Of a stretch of 64,000 nucleotides of DNA, positions 29,434-37,940 are shown one piece after another. The stretch spans positions 66,387,354 through 66,451,353 of the forward strand of contig CM067322.1 of NCBI GenBank assembly GCA_034231615.1, given 5' to 3'. A program made the position numbers and the translations under genes. This DNA is from Meghimatium bilineatum. Its lineage: Eukaryota > Mollusca > Gastropoda > Stylommatophora > Philomycidae. Position 1 is the first letter of the stretch. Each line of letters opens with the position of its first letter. Below the pieces are notes generated by a model that was given only the letters and a program-made list of their open reading frames with translations, made no database searches and was not told the origin of the DNA.

Positions 29434-31848
29434 AATATATATAAGTGTAAAGTAAAGTAACCCATAGCATTTATTAATGCCGTAGGGGTGTGAGATGTTA
29501 GCGATCTCACATTTCAGAGGTTCTGCCGCCCGTGTGTTGCCGGGACCCGAAAGGGGAGCAAAGAATAGCAACACTGTTTACCTTCGTAAAAGGCGACTAA
29601 GGAGGTTGTGAGATGGAGTTGGCTGTCCCATCCTATATAGGGTCAGAGACCCAAAGCCATGCTGAAGTCAGATGTGTCAGGCCAAAAGGCGCAGATATCG
29701 CAGCGATGATGTAAACCATGACACAACGCATTCCGTTCTCCGACTACATCCTGCTAATCTGCAGGAGTTTAAGAACGAAAAAGAAGAAGAAGAGGCTCTG
29801 CAAATGGGGTGGTAGCCATCTCCTCTCCCTCACAGTCTTTACTTCCCGGATTAATCCATACCCATTTACGGCTGGGTCGACCCGGGAGCCGTTGCGATCT
29901 GAAAAACATTTCCGCCTCAACTGGGGAATGAACCCAGGACCCCTCATATGCGAAGCCAGCGCGCTAACCACTGCTTAACACGGCTCCCTATATCGGTGTA
30001 ATGGGCCCAATACTGGAGCAAAGAATATTATCTTTACAGACTACCACACATGTACGAGGAGACTAAGGAGGTTAGTTGAGGAGTTGACTACCCTACCACT
30101 TTTCTCCGCTGTGATGAAACCTCTGAAGATTTGTTCCTGGGAAGAAATCACCCCTTTTATCTGTAGCATGCCTCGAGATTGCAAGAAAGTCACAGTAATG
30201 TCCCCTCCACAGTAAGACTACCCAGTTTGGAGCATGCATTGCACTCAACAGCCACATTGAGTCAATCATCTGAAACTAGCAAAAACTCTAGAAAACCTTC
30301 ATATCATAAAGAATACGCATGTGGTTGCGTATGTGGGTCTCAGCAATTGCCCACTAGACCTACCACCCATGCAACAGAAAACCTTAGTGGATGACATGCC
30401 GTTATATTGAGGTTATCTTCTTATAGAAGCTTCATGGCATGTCATCTATACAATTATGCTTTTATTTTGTTGTTGAGATGTGTTTCATGTTTATCTGAAT
30501 ATATATATCTGTGGTTGGAGGAGGAGGAAACTGACATCACTGTTTTTCCTATCGCTGAGGCCCATCATAGAGGCACAGTGACTCAGGACAAGAGAATCCT
30601 TTTGACTTGAACATTTGGTTGCATGCCTGGAGCAATAGAGAACCAGTAGTCAATTGGTGGCGGGGGGAATGAGCACAGTGAACCCTATCTTGGATACAGT
30701 GGCTAGGAGCAATGCATAGGTTGAAACCTACCTTCCTGGCGGTGTGATAGTTATTCTCTGGCTCTGTCCCGGGATGGGGCTGAAAATCCACTTCCCAGCA
30801 ATATAATGCCATTTAATGGCATTAGGTCAAAGGGCATGAGCCCATGGACTGTTGGATCAGCAACCAACCATCATAAAGAATGACAGAGAAACACTAACCT
30901 GAAGATGAAAACCAAATTACATTGACAGGCATAGGGAACAAGTGAGACAAACTTATACTCCCTTGGGGGTTCTACCATCATCATGTGATATATATTTTGG
31001 TTAAATAAAAAGTATCTCATGTGGTGAGGTACGCTCTTTTCAACCACAGACATTAGTTCAATTCAGTTTTGTCAAAACGTGTAACCATTCAAAAAACATT
31101 GGTGGTTGCAGTTGAGGCAATCTAGTCACCACAGCCTCCAATATCAACATTGTATGTAATGCATTTATCAATTGATGCGAGAAAGAGAGTTCTTAGAAAT
31201 TATATTGAACTACTCCTAATGTATGGGAGGGAATCTGGTAAGTCAAAAGTACCTCATATGGTAAGGTACGCACTTTAAACTGTGAATGTTAGTCCAGTTT
31301 TTTTTATATCAGGGCTTACAGCCATAAAAAGTAGTGGTCACAGTTCTGGTAATAAAGTCATCACAACCTCTGAGAGTAATAATAAGGGAGTGAGTCATGG
31401 ACAGAGTAGTAGGAAACTGTAAGCAGAAGAGATGTGATTTTATAAAAGAAATATGAGAACATCACAAATAGATAAATTCTAGCAGAGTTTTAGCTAGTTT
31501 TGTTGGTTTTAGCTAGTTTTGTTGGTTTTAGCTCAATATAATAGTTTTCTACCCATGTTAACATTAATCAAAGGTTGTTATCTCCCCTAGTCTTTCTGCC
31601 ACTCAGTTTTCTTTTAAAAGTCAATGGTTTTTTTGTGGCTATGTGCCTTGATTTGGTTTGTTTACAAAACAATGTATCATGTCCTCTTGTTCAACAGGCA
31701 TTTGAATCAGCCCTGAGGGATTATCTGTATGAAAAGACTGGTGGTTAAAACAATCAAGACTCAAGTACATGAAGTTTGTAGATCAGTTCGCCTCAAAGGG
31801 ATGTATGCACCATTAGTTGCAGATTTCCTGTTAGAATGTGGCATGTGA
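18528..31848 (+). CDS. MRPL49: Mitochondrial large-subunit ribosomal protein mL49, four exons
   Basis: Component of the mitochondrial ribosome large subunit. Exons: 18528-18635 (phase 0), 20688-20907, 26560-26696 and 31698-31848, all with AG acceptors and GT donors in matching phases. Exon 1 is a basic, Ser/Ala-rich mitochondrial targeting peptide (MAASTITSVLRAYSG). Exon 2 carries YSEFKYVEHVLPN and IPDPPQFESFPTPSGW, close to the mammalian EYQFVERLLP...IPDPPKHEHYPTPSGW. Exon 3 carries FLVRRTKNHILPVY and KVVVKNIEGDIW. Exon 4 begins AFESALRDYLYEKTG and, one frame over, continues VKTIKTQVHEV, RLKGMYAPLVADFLLE and stop. Conserved sequence on both sides of the shift near 31740 implies one extra base (GGTGG), either an assembly error or a real lesion. 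The donor of exon 1 (AAG|gttatt) is weak. The introns hold many SINE and LINE copies. Without the shift the product is about 204 aa. Confidence 0.9.
19435..19745 (+). repeat. Family C copy with internal deletion
   Basis: Starts GTTGCGTCTGTGGGTCTCAC, lacks the middle block TATTGAGGTTATCTTC, resumes ATCTATACAATCC and GTAGTCGTAACCTTC, and ends CCAGTTTCTAATCAAGAAT. Parallel in order to 58420-58728. Lies in MRPL49 intron 1. Confidence 0.7.
19755..19985 (+). pseudogene. LINE ORF2 C-terminal fragment
   Basis: With frame breaks: RRKLQFFGHIK, ILEGRMPIERKRGR and DIEECITRLWQMQ, the typical GH-x-x-R and GRPR-like ending of LINE ORF2. Similar to 42270-42470. Located in MRPL49 intron 1. Confidence 0.55.
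20000..20034. repeat. (TA)n microsatellite
   Basis: Uninterrupted TA dinucleotide run of about 34 bases in MRPL49 intron 1. Confidence 0.9.
20208..20430 (-). mobile_element. SINE-A copy
   Basis: The plus strand reads GAATGAAATATGTTCTGTTG, GGTTCACAGC, CGGCCTGACACATCCGAC, ATAGGACAACCAACTCC, CATGACATGTAACAGT and TTTGCTCCCCTTTTGG, the full SINE-A order reversed. It ends 257 bp before MRPL49 exon 2. Confidence 0.75.
21170..21355 (-). pseudogene. LINE ORF2 C-terminal fragment
   Basis: Minus-strand frame KQTRGRPRRRWMQDTKDHLN followed by VTEARRLAEDR, the classical basic GRPRRRW ending of LINE ORF2. The tail is (GAT)n (ATCATCATCATC on the plus strand). Located in MRPL49 intron 2. Confidence 0.7.
21848..22096 (+). 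mobile_element. SINE-A copy, nearly full length
   Basis: Runs from ATGTTGCCAGCACCCGAGAG through GGGGAGCAAGGAATAGCAAT, CATGCATGTCGTAAATGGTG and GAAGTCGGGTGTGTCAG to CTGCAGGAGTTTGAGAATGA and GCAGAAGAA. Located in MRPL49 intron 2. Confidence 0.8.
22540..22645 (+). pseudogene. LINE Cys-rich C-terminal fragment
   Basis: The plus frame LSRCHHEETVEHQLLQCPKQC matches the C-x-C-x-x-x-x-ETVEH-LL-x-C signature at LINE ORF2 C-termini. Only this short block is recognisable. Confidence 0.45.
22699..22956 (-). mobile_element. RTE-like LINE 3' end, short copy
   Basis: Minus strand: CRHDSLSKTILQGTVEGRRS, GQIKTWTDNIKEWTGQD, ISTLIRIAEDRIHWRTLC and ASNVVP, then the CCCTTCAGGGTCGTAGG-type 3' end and ATTGATTG tail reversed. 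The 8-bp direct repeat TACACATC (22691-22698 and 22957-22964) may be its target duplication. The ORF segment is open, so the copy is young. Confidence 0.8.
23310..23550 (-). mobile_element. SINE-A copy
   Basis: Plus strand: GTTAGCAGGATGTATTCTGT, GAACGAAGTGTGTTGTGTTA, CCTAAGACATCTGATTTCAG, GATGGGACAGCCAACTCCAC and TTACTCCCCTTTTGGGCCCC. All SINE-A blocks are present in reverse. Confidence 0.75.
23551..24858. other. No gene seen (MRPL49 intron 2)
   Basis: Very AT-rich intronic sequence without recognised repeats, exons or RNA genes. Confidence 0.4.
24860..25060 (+). pseudogene. LINE C-terminus, near-identical to 677-1016, with stop
   Basis: Encodes CEQANQTSEHILQECANYD and the same continuation as the copy at 768-983, but TGT-to-TGCTAA changes introduce a stop after LRC. 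Ends with an abbreviated AAAAGAAGAAAC tail. Located in MRPL49 intron 2. Confidence 0.7.
25460..25640 (+). pseudogene. Possible decayed LINE C-terminus
   Basis: The plus frame gives HRTGTISHYTLRDLLK and, after a stop, CPVCEEDNQH, resembling the R-TGH...C-x-C-EE-x-Q segment of LINE ORF2. Weak. Confidence 0.35.
25740..25995 (+). mobile_element. SINE-A copy, diverged
   Basis: GGGCTGAAAGGGAAGCAAAG, GTCAACTAAGGAGGA, GTGCCAGGCCGAAAGACAGA, CCTGCTAAACTGTAGTAGTT and GAGAATGAACGCAAGAGAAA follow SINE-A order. Confidence 0.7.
26445..26520 (+). mobile_element. SINE-A 3' tail
   Basis: ATTACATCTTACTAATTGAC, AGCAGTTTGAGAATTAACAC and CGAAGAAAAG match the last 70 bases or so of SINE-A. It lies 40 bp before MRPL49 exon 3. 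Confidence 0.55.
26765..27030. repeat. Minisatellite, about 45-60 bp unit
   Basis: Five to six irregular repeats of TTTGTAGATGTCAGATTTGT with variable spacers (CTTGTCTTACTT and similar). A stray related unit occurs near 28440-28500. Confidence 0.75.
27045..27265 (-). pseudogene. RTE-like LINE 3' end, old copy
   Basis: Plus strand shows the diverged RTE end: CCCATAACTCTTCAGGGTGG, AAAAAGTCCTCCAAAGAACT and CTTTGTCCACCTCTTCTTCC, corresponding to ASNVVPLRP, EDRIRWRT and GGRRRGGQ on the minus strand. Many substitutions. Confidence 0.65.
27300..28290 (+). repeat. Family D long non-coding repeat, copy 2
   Basis: Begins GATTTCTGCCTGGGAGTGTG and proceeds through CTTCCCTAGCCTGTGAGAGC, GCCCATCGGATACTGAACC, GAAAGCTTGACAGTAGAGTT and CGTGAATTCCTCATCCAAGT. 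It ends with GGGTGCACCACAAGGAGGTA and CTTCTAACCCTGGGTA. About 1 kb, no conserved frame. Located in MRPL49 intron 3. Confidence 0.7.
28500..29180. other. No gene seen (MRPL49 intron 3)
   Basis: Intronic AT-rich sequence. GGAATACCCAGCATTGCCTG (28660-28679) looks like a common invertebrate repeat end but could not be assigned. Confidence 0.3.
29190..29345 (+). mobile_element. SINE-B copy
   Basis: CTGCCGAAGGCTGATGTTCC, GGCACAAATAAAACGGCGAC, TTCTCTGGACTACATCCTGC and CAACGGGAGTTTGAGAATGA, ending CTGAAGAAGAAGAA. It shares its 3' region with SINE-A but has the AAATAAAACGGCGAC block instead. Other copies are 36990-37120, 46074-46190 and 50283-50445. Confidence 0.75.
29347..29430. repeat. (AT)n microsatellite
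   Basis: Two (AT)n runs separated by one phase slip, placed immediately after the SINE-B GAA tail. Confidence 0.9.
29530..29790 (+). mobile_element. SINE-A, near-consensus copy
   Basis: Full element from CGTGTGTTGCCGGGACCCGA through GGGGAGCAAAGAATAGCAAC, AAAAGGCGACTAAGGAGGTT, GAGTTGGCTGTCCCATCC, CATGCTGAAGTCAGATGTGT, GCAGATATCGCAGC and GACACAACGCATTCCGTTCT to CTAATCTGCAGGAGTTTAAG and AACGAAAAAGAAGAAGAAG. No convincing box A or B is seen, so its promoter type is unclear. Confidence 0.85.
29791..29992 (-). mobile_element. tRNA-derived SINE with central domain
   Basis: The minus strand begins GGAGCCGTGTTAAGCAGTGG (box A-like) and has box B GGGTTCATTCCCC (plus 29923-29935). The body holds the CCAGCCGTAAATGGGTA motif (29860-29877 on the plus strand), similar to the body motif of the SINE at 10711. 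It abuts the SINE-A tail exactly. Confidence 0.65.
30000..30100 (+). mobile_element. SINE-A 5' fragment
   Basis: ACTGGAGCAAAGAATATTAT, ACACATGTACGAGGAGACTA and AGGAGGTTAGTTGAGGAGTT match the SINE-A 5' half, truncated after the GAGTTGAC block. Confidence 0.5.
30315..30442 (+). repeat. Family C 5' part
   Basis: GGTTGCGTATGTGGGTCTCA, TATATTGAGGTTATCTTCTT and ATAGAAGCTTCATGG, the 5' region shared with 17111-17215 (reversed) and 58420-58480. The 3' part is missing. Confidence 0.6.
31008..31400 (+). repeat. Family F, two tandem-like copies
   Basis: AAGTATCTCATGTGGTGAGG at 31009 and AAGTACCTCATATGGTAAGG at 31247 start similar ~150-bp blocks that continue with GTACGC-CTTT and a CAACCT end. A third copy is at 63785. 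Located in MRPL49 intron 3. Confidence 0.6.
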
Positions 31849-32625
31849 TCTATGATCTTGCTTGGCTAACAACTTACTGGTACAACAGTTGAAATTTGAC
31901 AAGTTTGGCAAATGTTAGGTTTCTTTTATGTAGATTGATTGTAACAAAATCTTGATTTGATTGAGTGTGACATGTCATGTTTGATTGTATTTTCTCATTA
32001 ACTCTTTGCTTCTCAAAAAGTTTTACATCAGATTTCAAAGTTGATAATTTGTATAAAGTGAAAATAGATGCTTGTCATTTTGAAATGTTTACTAATAGTT
32101 AAGTTTAGTGTGTATTATATACACTCATACACTGATGGGTCTGCTAGAAATACTGTTGAAAATGAAGGAGAAATACTGTTAAAACTGAAGGGGTAGGACA
32201 TCTTACTGTCAAATGCTGTTGGGAAATACTGCAACAACTTTGAAACAGAAATGTTAGTCCAGAGACATGACTCAATCACCCTCATTGAATGTAAAGCTCA
32301 CACAGAGGATGAAATTGTACCTCTTGTAGAAGCCATCTTAGTAATAGAAATCATCTAGAGACAGTAGCAGTGGCTTATGTTATTGTGAATTCACTGGAAA
32401 TGTTAGCTTTGTGTTACAAAAAGTGCTCAGTCTAGTGAATACCAGAACATTGCAACATACAAAGAAATGAAGCCACAGACAGACTTACCATAAATGGTGG
32501 TTCATTGCAGCAAAGTGATATAGGAACTACTTACGAGGCAACAGTTAAAGCCCACTCTCAAATAAAAAGTGACAGTGAGATAACACAGATTAAGTAAAAA
32601 ATGATGCCTACCATCAGCTCTTCAG
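31849..32625. other. No gene recognised downstream of MRPL49
   Basis: The beginning is presumably the MRPL49 3' UTR. No canonical AATAAA was found in the first few hundred bases. Later sequence may be an old LINE body but shows no supportable motif. Confidence 0.3.
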
Positions 32626-32629
32626 GTGG

Positions 32630-32800
32630 GACCAGGTTTTTTCCGACACGAACAGGACAAAACAGACTGCACCACCAATATATCACAAGTACAAGATTGG
32701 CAAAAAAGACATGTACCTGTGAAAGCAAACCCTATGACAGCTGAACACTTGTTGCAGACCTGAACATATAATGAAGAAACAGGGAGGCACTTTTGTCATG
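32630..32800 (+). pseudogene. Decayed LINE C-terminus
   Basis: The frame FFPTRTGQNRLHHQYITSTR leads to CTCESKP and, after a shift, MTAEHLLQT, matching the RTGH-R...C-x-C...TAEHLLQ order of LINE ORF2 C-termini. Confidence 0.5.
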
Positions 32801-33474
32801 TCCTATCTCCCTTCATGAGAAACTATGTGCACTGTTCAGAGCCTGGGGTTGACTGTTACTTTTGTCAGAATCATCAGTGTGAAATACTGAAAGTCAACGG
32901 AGAAGAAGATAATATGCATTAGCACATAATGTACATTAAGGGTACGAGCTAGACCTGTAGAATAATTATCTAATAGACATAACCACTAAGTTTGACATCT
33001 CTTGTTATTCCATTATAATCTGCCAAATGTATCTATATTGAATATATCCGCGGAGAAAGCAGTGCCTCTTCATGTTATTTTTTTATAGTTACGTTTTGTC
33101 AGATATAACTGAGCTACTGTCTGACAGTAGTCAGTAAAGCTTGTTTCTGTTAACGCATTAACTTGGGTGGTGTCTACCTATCCTGACAATTTGCATTGTG
33201 CCAACAGCTTGGACAAAGGAGCACATGTGAGAGGATACCAGCTTTATCCTAGGATGAGGAAATGCCACTTGAAATCAAATGGTATGATGGGGGCGGACCA
33301 GATTTTCAACCTTTGTTGGAAGCTGGTCTATGTTGGGAGCATTGATAGGCAGACAGATCTGGCAACTCTTGCCATGTTACAAATTATTGGTATTACCTTT
33401 CCTTTGGAGTTAACAAGGCAGTCAGAGAGAAGGATCATGCTGCATGGGTAAAAACATCATCTGCATATTTAAGC

Positions 33475-33720
33475 TCTGGCATTATGCTTCGAAGAGGTTG
33501 GATGCCATGAATCGGGGTGCATGGAGGAGAAAGATCAGAAATGGTATACAGACAAAGGAGAAAGTGATCATAGATAGTTCAAGGATTGCACATCAAAGAA
33601 GACACATGATGGTAAAAGTGAACCCGTGATTTTTTGTACACACTATGGAAGACTCTTTGTGGCTCAGATTGGTCTTGTGAGTCACATCCATCCTCGCCAT
33701 GCATTGTAGACTATAGTCCT
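33475..33720 (+). pseudogene. LINE C-terminus with zinc-finger end
   Basis: The plus frame LWHYASKRLDAMNRGAWRRK (33470-33530) continues through basic sequence. After a frame break it gives CTHYGRLFVAQIGLVSHIHP, which resembles the terminal C2H2-type block (RIGL-SH) seen at 12900-12970 and in related elements. Confidence 0.55.
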
Positions 33721-34004
33721 TATAGCACAACAATAATATTATATGGAAAGATGCCAGTTCAGCTCAGGGAAGCACTATTCCCCCCCCCCCCCATATATTC
33801 CAAGTTTCATAGCTATATGTACATTAGTTATGTATTTACACAGCAGACTGAAAATAGTAGGTGATTACAACTACAGGAGCCAATGGAAAAGTTTCCAGTT
33901 GATTTTTTATTTATGACAGGTCATCAGCTTCAATTATACAAGTCTCATTATATTCAATATTAGTTACATAACCCTGACTGTCTGTAAAGATGCAAAAGAT
34001 CATC

Positions 34005-34370
34005 ATCAGCTACTAACATTGCTTACACTTAATAGTATCACTAATATTACTACAAATGGCATCACATGACAATGACATCAGTTACATTGCTTACTCTTAA
34101 TAGTATCACTAATATTACTACAAATTACATGACAATGACATCAGTAACATTGCTTACACTTAATAGTATCACTAATATTACTACAAATTACATGACAATG
34201 ACATCAGTTACATTGCTTACTCTTAATAGTATCAATAATATTACTACCAATGACATCAGTTACATTGCTTACACTTAATAGTATCACTAATATTACTACA
34301 AATGACATTAGTTATATTACTTACACTTAATAATATCACTAATATTACTACAAATGACATCAAAGATTAG
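34005..34370. repeat. Tandem repeat, about 55-66 bp unit
   Basis: Six copies of ATTGCTTACACTTAATAGTA followed by TCACTAATATTACTACAAAT with variable ATGACATCAGT spacers. The 63-bp version keeps frame and produces a spurious open frame. Confidence 0.85.
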
Positions 34371-34829
34371 TTCATCTTGTCCTAAGTTTAAGTGTTGTAC
34401 ACATGGCAACCGAAAAAACTTCTGATTACTAATTTTGGCTCACAGCCTGTAGTATTAAGGATAGATGTAAAATCAGTCATCCAAGTACTCCAGTTCAGAA
34501 AACTGCCAGACCTGTAAATACTACTGACCAAACTAGGCAGTCTGTGCAAAGTAGCAAAGCGGTGGATACTATCACATTGTGGAATACCTGAAAATGAGAA
34601 AGCAGGGGATTATCTGAGTGTGCTGCTGATAATCAACAAGATGTGCCAATAACTTTTACTATAAAGAATACAGATGAGATCAAAGTAATTATAAAACCAA
34701 CACCAACACATGATGATTACCAAATTATGAACAGACCATAATGAGTTGTCATTCAACACCTCAAAACAGGACACAACTGACTCTGCAGCCACATGTATAC
34801 AAGCTAAAGATTGTCATCACAGCCATGTA

Positions 34830-34985
34830 TACATGTGGACAGGCACATCAGACAGCAGGGCATATTCTTCAATAATTCCTGGAATATGAAATGCTGAGAC
34901 AATCACACTGGCCCAAAGAAACAACAGTGGAAGAAAACACTCTGCAGACCTCTCTATGAGTTACAAAACAAAAATAAAAAACATA
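34830..34985 (+). pseudogene. Decayed LINE C-terminus
   Basis: The plus frame YTCGQAHQTAGHILQ, stop, EYEMLRQSHWPKE is a diverged version of the CGQVNQTSEHILQ...TLRCTYWP region at 800-900. Confidence 0.6.
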
Positions 34986-35223
34986 ATTTAGGGTGGTTAA
35001 ATTTGAATATAGTGATAAAAACTTGGTCCAAGCTTGAAGATCTGGGTAGTTATTTGTGTATTTTTTGTTTGTGAACTGCAGGACTTACAATAGATTAGCT
35101 CTTAATTCCTATGTGCAGTGGGGAGGTTTATGAGCTTTCTTTCATACCCAGGAGGCTTCACCTTTCGGCTTGGTGCAATGCCTATTAGAGGACCCTTCTA
35201 CGTTAGGGGGCGGGGTACATCTT

Positions 35224-35325
35224 GGTAACTACCAATCAACATATTACTCTTGGAGATCTGGGTAACTACCAATCAACATATTACTCTTGGAGATCTGGGT
35301 AACTACCAATCAACATATTACAAAA
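35224..35325. repeat. 37-bp tandem repeat, three copies
   Basis: Near-identical units of GGTAACTACCAATCAACATA followed by TTACTCTTGGAGATCTG. Confidence 0.9.
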
Positions 35326-35359
35326 GATGTTGACATAGAAAGAGTTCAGAAATCATATG

Positions 35360-35485
35360 TGCTGTCATGCCAAAATCGGATGTGCTAGGCCTACAAGGCA
35401 CATAGCGGTGGCACAACGTAATCACGCTCCCAGCAGAAATCGCACAGATATCTGTGCTGGTTACAATGGAGCAAATGCAAAAGAA
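35360..35485 (-). repeat. Family D 5' end fragment
   Basis: The reverse complement gives GCTCCATTGTAACCAGCACA, GATATC, GATTTCTGCTGGGAGCGTGA and a TACGTTGTGCC block, matching the start of family D (41050-41085, 1855-1890). The end resembles SINE-A reversed (GGCCTAGCACATCCGATTTT). Confidence 0.55.
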
Positions 35486-35489
35486 ACAA

Positions 35490-35980
35490 ACAAATATGTG
35501 CTGTAATTGATGAGTACATAGATTTCTTTTGAGTTATAAATGTGCACCACAAATATTTTATATTTAATCAAATGGATAAAATAACACATGAACAGCATTG
35601 AGAGCAAAAGATAAAATTGATCAGCTGTATTGGATGAAGTATCATCAATTTCTTGCTTGTTTTAATATTAAAACTTCAAAATCTTTATGCTGGTTTTTTT
35701 TTGTTTGTTAAAAAATTATGATTTATTTATCTTGTATAAAATGTAGCCAATGTTGCTTAATTTTTGTATTAAGGAGTGGGAATAAATATGTAGGCCAAAT
35801 TCAGCCGAATGTTGCTGACCCACTGGTGTGATTTTAAATTGATATATGCACTGGCCTCTCATCTATTCAAGGCATGGGCTATCAAAGCCAAACTGTAAAA
35901 TACAATGATTAGCAGTGATAAGGAGGAAATTATTATACCAATTCTTTGAAGTTATTAGCTAAAAATATTATAACCCACCA
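35490..35980. other. No gene seen
   Basis: AT-rich; no coding exon or repeat match supported. Confidence 0.3.
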
Positions 35981-35984
35981 CTAT

Positions 35985-36225
35985 TTGATGACATGAAATA
36001 TATAGGTGAGGCTGGTAAAAATCTAAGTGACCGTTTCTGCCAACACCTTCATGCCATTAATCACAGATGGCATATTCCCATTGCTATACATTTCAACAGT
36101 GCAGATCATCGTGGTACATGCGACATTCAGGTCACTGCAATAAGTTCTTGCACCACAGACAATAGAGTTAGACACGCCCTTAAAAATTGCTATATTTTGC
36201 AGTTTGGTTCGCTGAAGCCATTACA
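35985..36225 (+). mobile_element. Penelope-like GIY-YIG endonuclease remnant
   Basis: The frame starting with MKYIGEAGKNLSDRFCQHLH, followed by IPIAIHFNSADHRGTCDIQV, matches the GIY-YIG nuclease at the C-terminus of Penelope-like retroelements: the YIGE-x-G-x-x-L-x-x-R motif with catalytic Arg, then the HFN-x-x-H motif. The upstream RT domain is absent, and the canonical first GIY half is lost. The frame stays open to 36361 but the last 40 residues look like non-coding read-through. Confidence 0.65.
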
Positions 36226-36559
36226 GATCATTCATTTATTTAGTTTTGGGTGGTGGGGCCTATGTTGTGTGTTGTTTATGTTGTTTTCAGGTATAGTTTT
36301 ATTTTGCCCTCATTTCCTATATTTTTTTAATGTGTGTCTGTATGACAATACTTGTGTATAAGTACATCATTGTTACCGTGGATTTCTCTGTGGTTAAATG
36401 TCTGCTTTGTAGTAGTGCCTTTACTTTTACTGTTTGTTCTTTATTTTCGTGAAAAAAGCCTTAAGGTTGAAACTGTCTTGTATACTGTTATTTGTTTTAT
36501 TTCATACTCGTGTCCAATAGTCGATCCTACAAATATCATGAACAGAGAAAAAGAACATT

Positions 36560-36700
36560 GAAACTCTTGATTCTTTATTAGAAACTAGCATCACAGTACG
36601 TGAGGCACTCCCATAAGTGCTCTGCTCTCCTTTCGAGCAGCCATTCCAGTGTATGTAGACTTAAAGTCCCGGTCAGGGTGTTGATTGCACGATCTTCGTG
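36560..36700 (-). repeat. Family C 3' part, subtype 2
   Basis: Plus strand TTATTAGAAACTAGCATCAC, CATAAGTGCTCTGCTCTCC and CCGGTCAGGGTGTTGATTGC match 45690-45825 reversed, a subtype distinct from 58420-58728 in its 5' half. Confidence 0.65.
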
Positions 36701-36759
36701 ACTTTCCAGAAAAAATACATCTCCTGCCCTCCCATCTAAACACTTCCATTTCTGATATT

Positions 36760-36890
36760 CTCTGTATGTGTATATTCTCAGTCTTTTAGAAATCAAAAAA
36801 GTGTCATCCACATATTTTAAATTATTTATGTTATGTTCTCCCACCGATATTCCTGGGATATCAACAATTGCACACATTATGATTTCACTG
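36760..36890 (-). pseudogene. LINE RT fragment with YVDD box
   Basis: The minus strand reads DIPGISVGEHNINNLKYVDD followed by TFLISK, the GG-x-NINN-RYADDT block of RTE-type RTs with Ala changed to Val. Truncated on both sides. Confidence 0.65.
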
Positions 36891-36989
36891 TATAAAGAGA
36901 ATGTTCCATATCAAACATTTAATAAAGCTTTCTCAGCCGTGGTCTACGTCACTTGTTTTGTAGCAAACAAATATTGCTTTTTGTTCGTT

Positions 36990-37120
36990 CTCAACACTTA
37001 CTGGATCTCTCCTGTAGTCGGACAATGTTCCTGCTAGATTCTCATCAGGATGTAGTCCAGAAACGGAAATGTGTTGCGTCGCCTTTTATTTCCATTAATG
37101 TCCCAACACATCTGTCTTCA
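36990..37120 (-). mobile_element. SINE-B copy
   Basis: Plus strand: TTCGTTCTCAACACTTACTG, CATCAGGATGTAGTCCAG, AAACGGAAATGTGTTGCGTC and CCAACACATCTGTCTTCA. SINE-B reversed. Confidence 0.65.
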
Positions 37121-37378
37121 ATGGTAAACAAAAATATAGCTTTTTTCATCCGTGCAGCTATTTTGTTTCACTTATTTTGTATCAAACAAATATGACTTTT
37201 CTAGTTCTAAGATAAACTAACGCTGAGTGAGATCAGTATTCAGGACTGTTCTGAAGAAATACTTGGTATACACAAGGCTCATACATTTTTCACCTATACT
37301 CGTGAACAATGGCTCAAGGATGGAACAAACTGGCAATGTTTATTGACAATCACCTCTTTTTGTAAATCCATGACATGG

Positions 37379-37502
<124 letters not shown>

Positions 37503-37691
37503 AGATGGTTGTGCCAAAATTCACTGGGAACTTTCCTGGTGTATCGGAAATCTGTGGTGATGATGATGAAATAATCCCTTCAGCTGTGAACATGCAGCTC
37601 TTAATAGTCCAAAGCCTTTCTGACAAAAGAATAGGTCATCCTCACTTGAATAACCCATAGATGACACAAACACATACGGTTTGCTAGCTCA

Positions 37692-37940
37692 AAGGCATGG
37701 TTATGTTAAGTGTGGTTTTCTCTCCCAAAGGCATGGTTATGTTAAGTGTGGTTTTCTCTCCCAAAGGTATGGTTATGTTAAGTGTGGTTTTCTCTCCCAA
37801 AGGTATGGTTATGTTAAGTGTGTTTTTCTCTCCCAAAGGTATGGTTATGTTAAGTGTGGTTTGCTCTCCCAAAGGCATGGTTATGTTAAGTGTGGTTTGC
37901 TCTCCCAAAGGCATGGTTATGTTAAGTGCGGTTTATGGAT
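37692..37940. repeat. 36-bp minisatellite, about seven copies
   Basis: Unit GGTATGGTTATGTTAAGTGT + GGTTTTCTCTCCCAAA, with GGC/GGT and TTT/TTG variants. Because 36 is divisible by 3, frames stay open on both strands, giving three spurious peptide-repeat ORFs. Confidence 0.92.

Noticed and set aside
29178..29574. Two Tyr-Ile-rich open frames on the minus strand
   Set aside because: They read through an (AT)n microsatellite and flanking SINE sequence.
29923..29990. Possible tRNA gene on the minus strand
   Set aside because: Boxes A and B are good, but the acceptor arms do not pair convincingly and a SINE body follows directly.
33167..33451. 94-codon open frame
   Set aside because: No recognisable motif, and it sits between LINE remnants; probably chance or an unrecognised decayed element.
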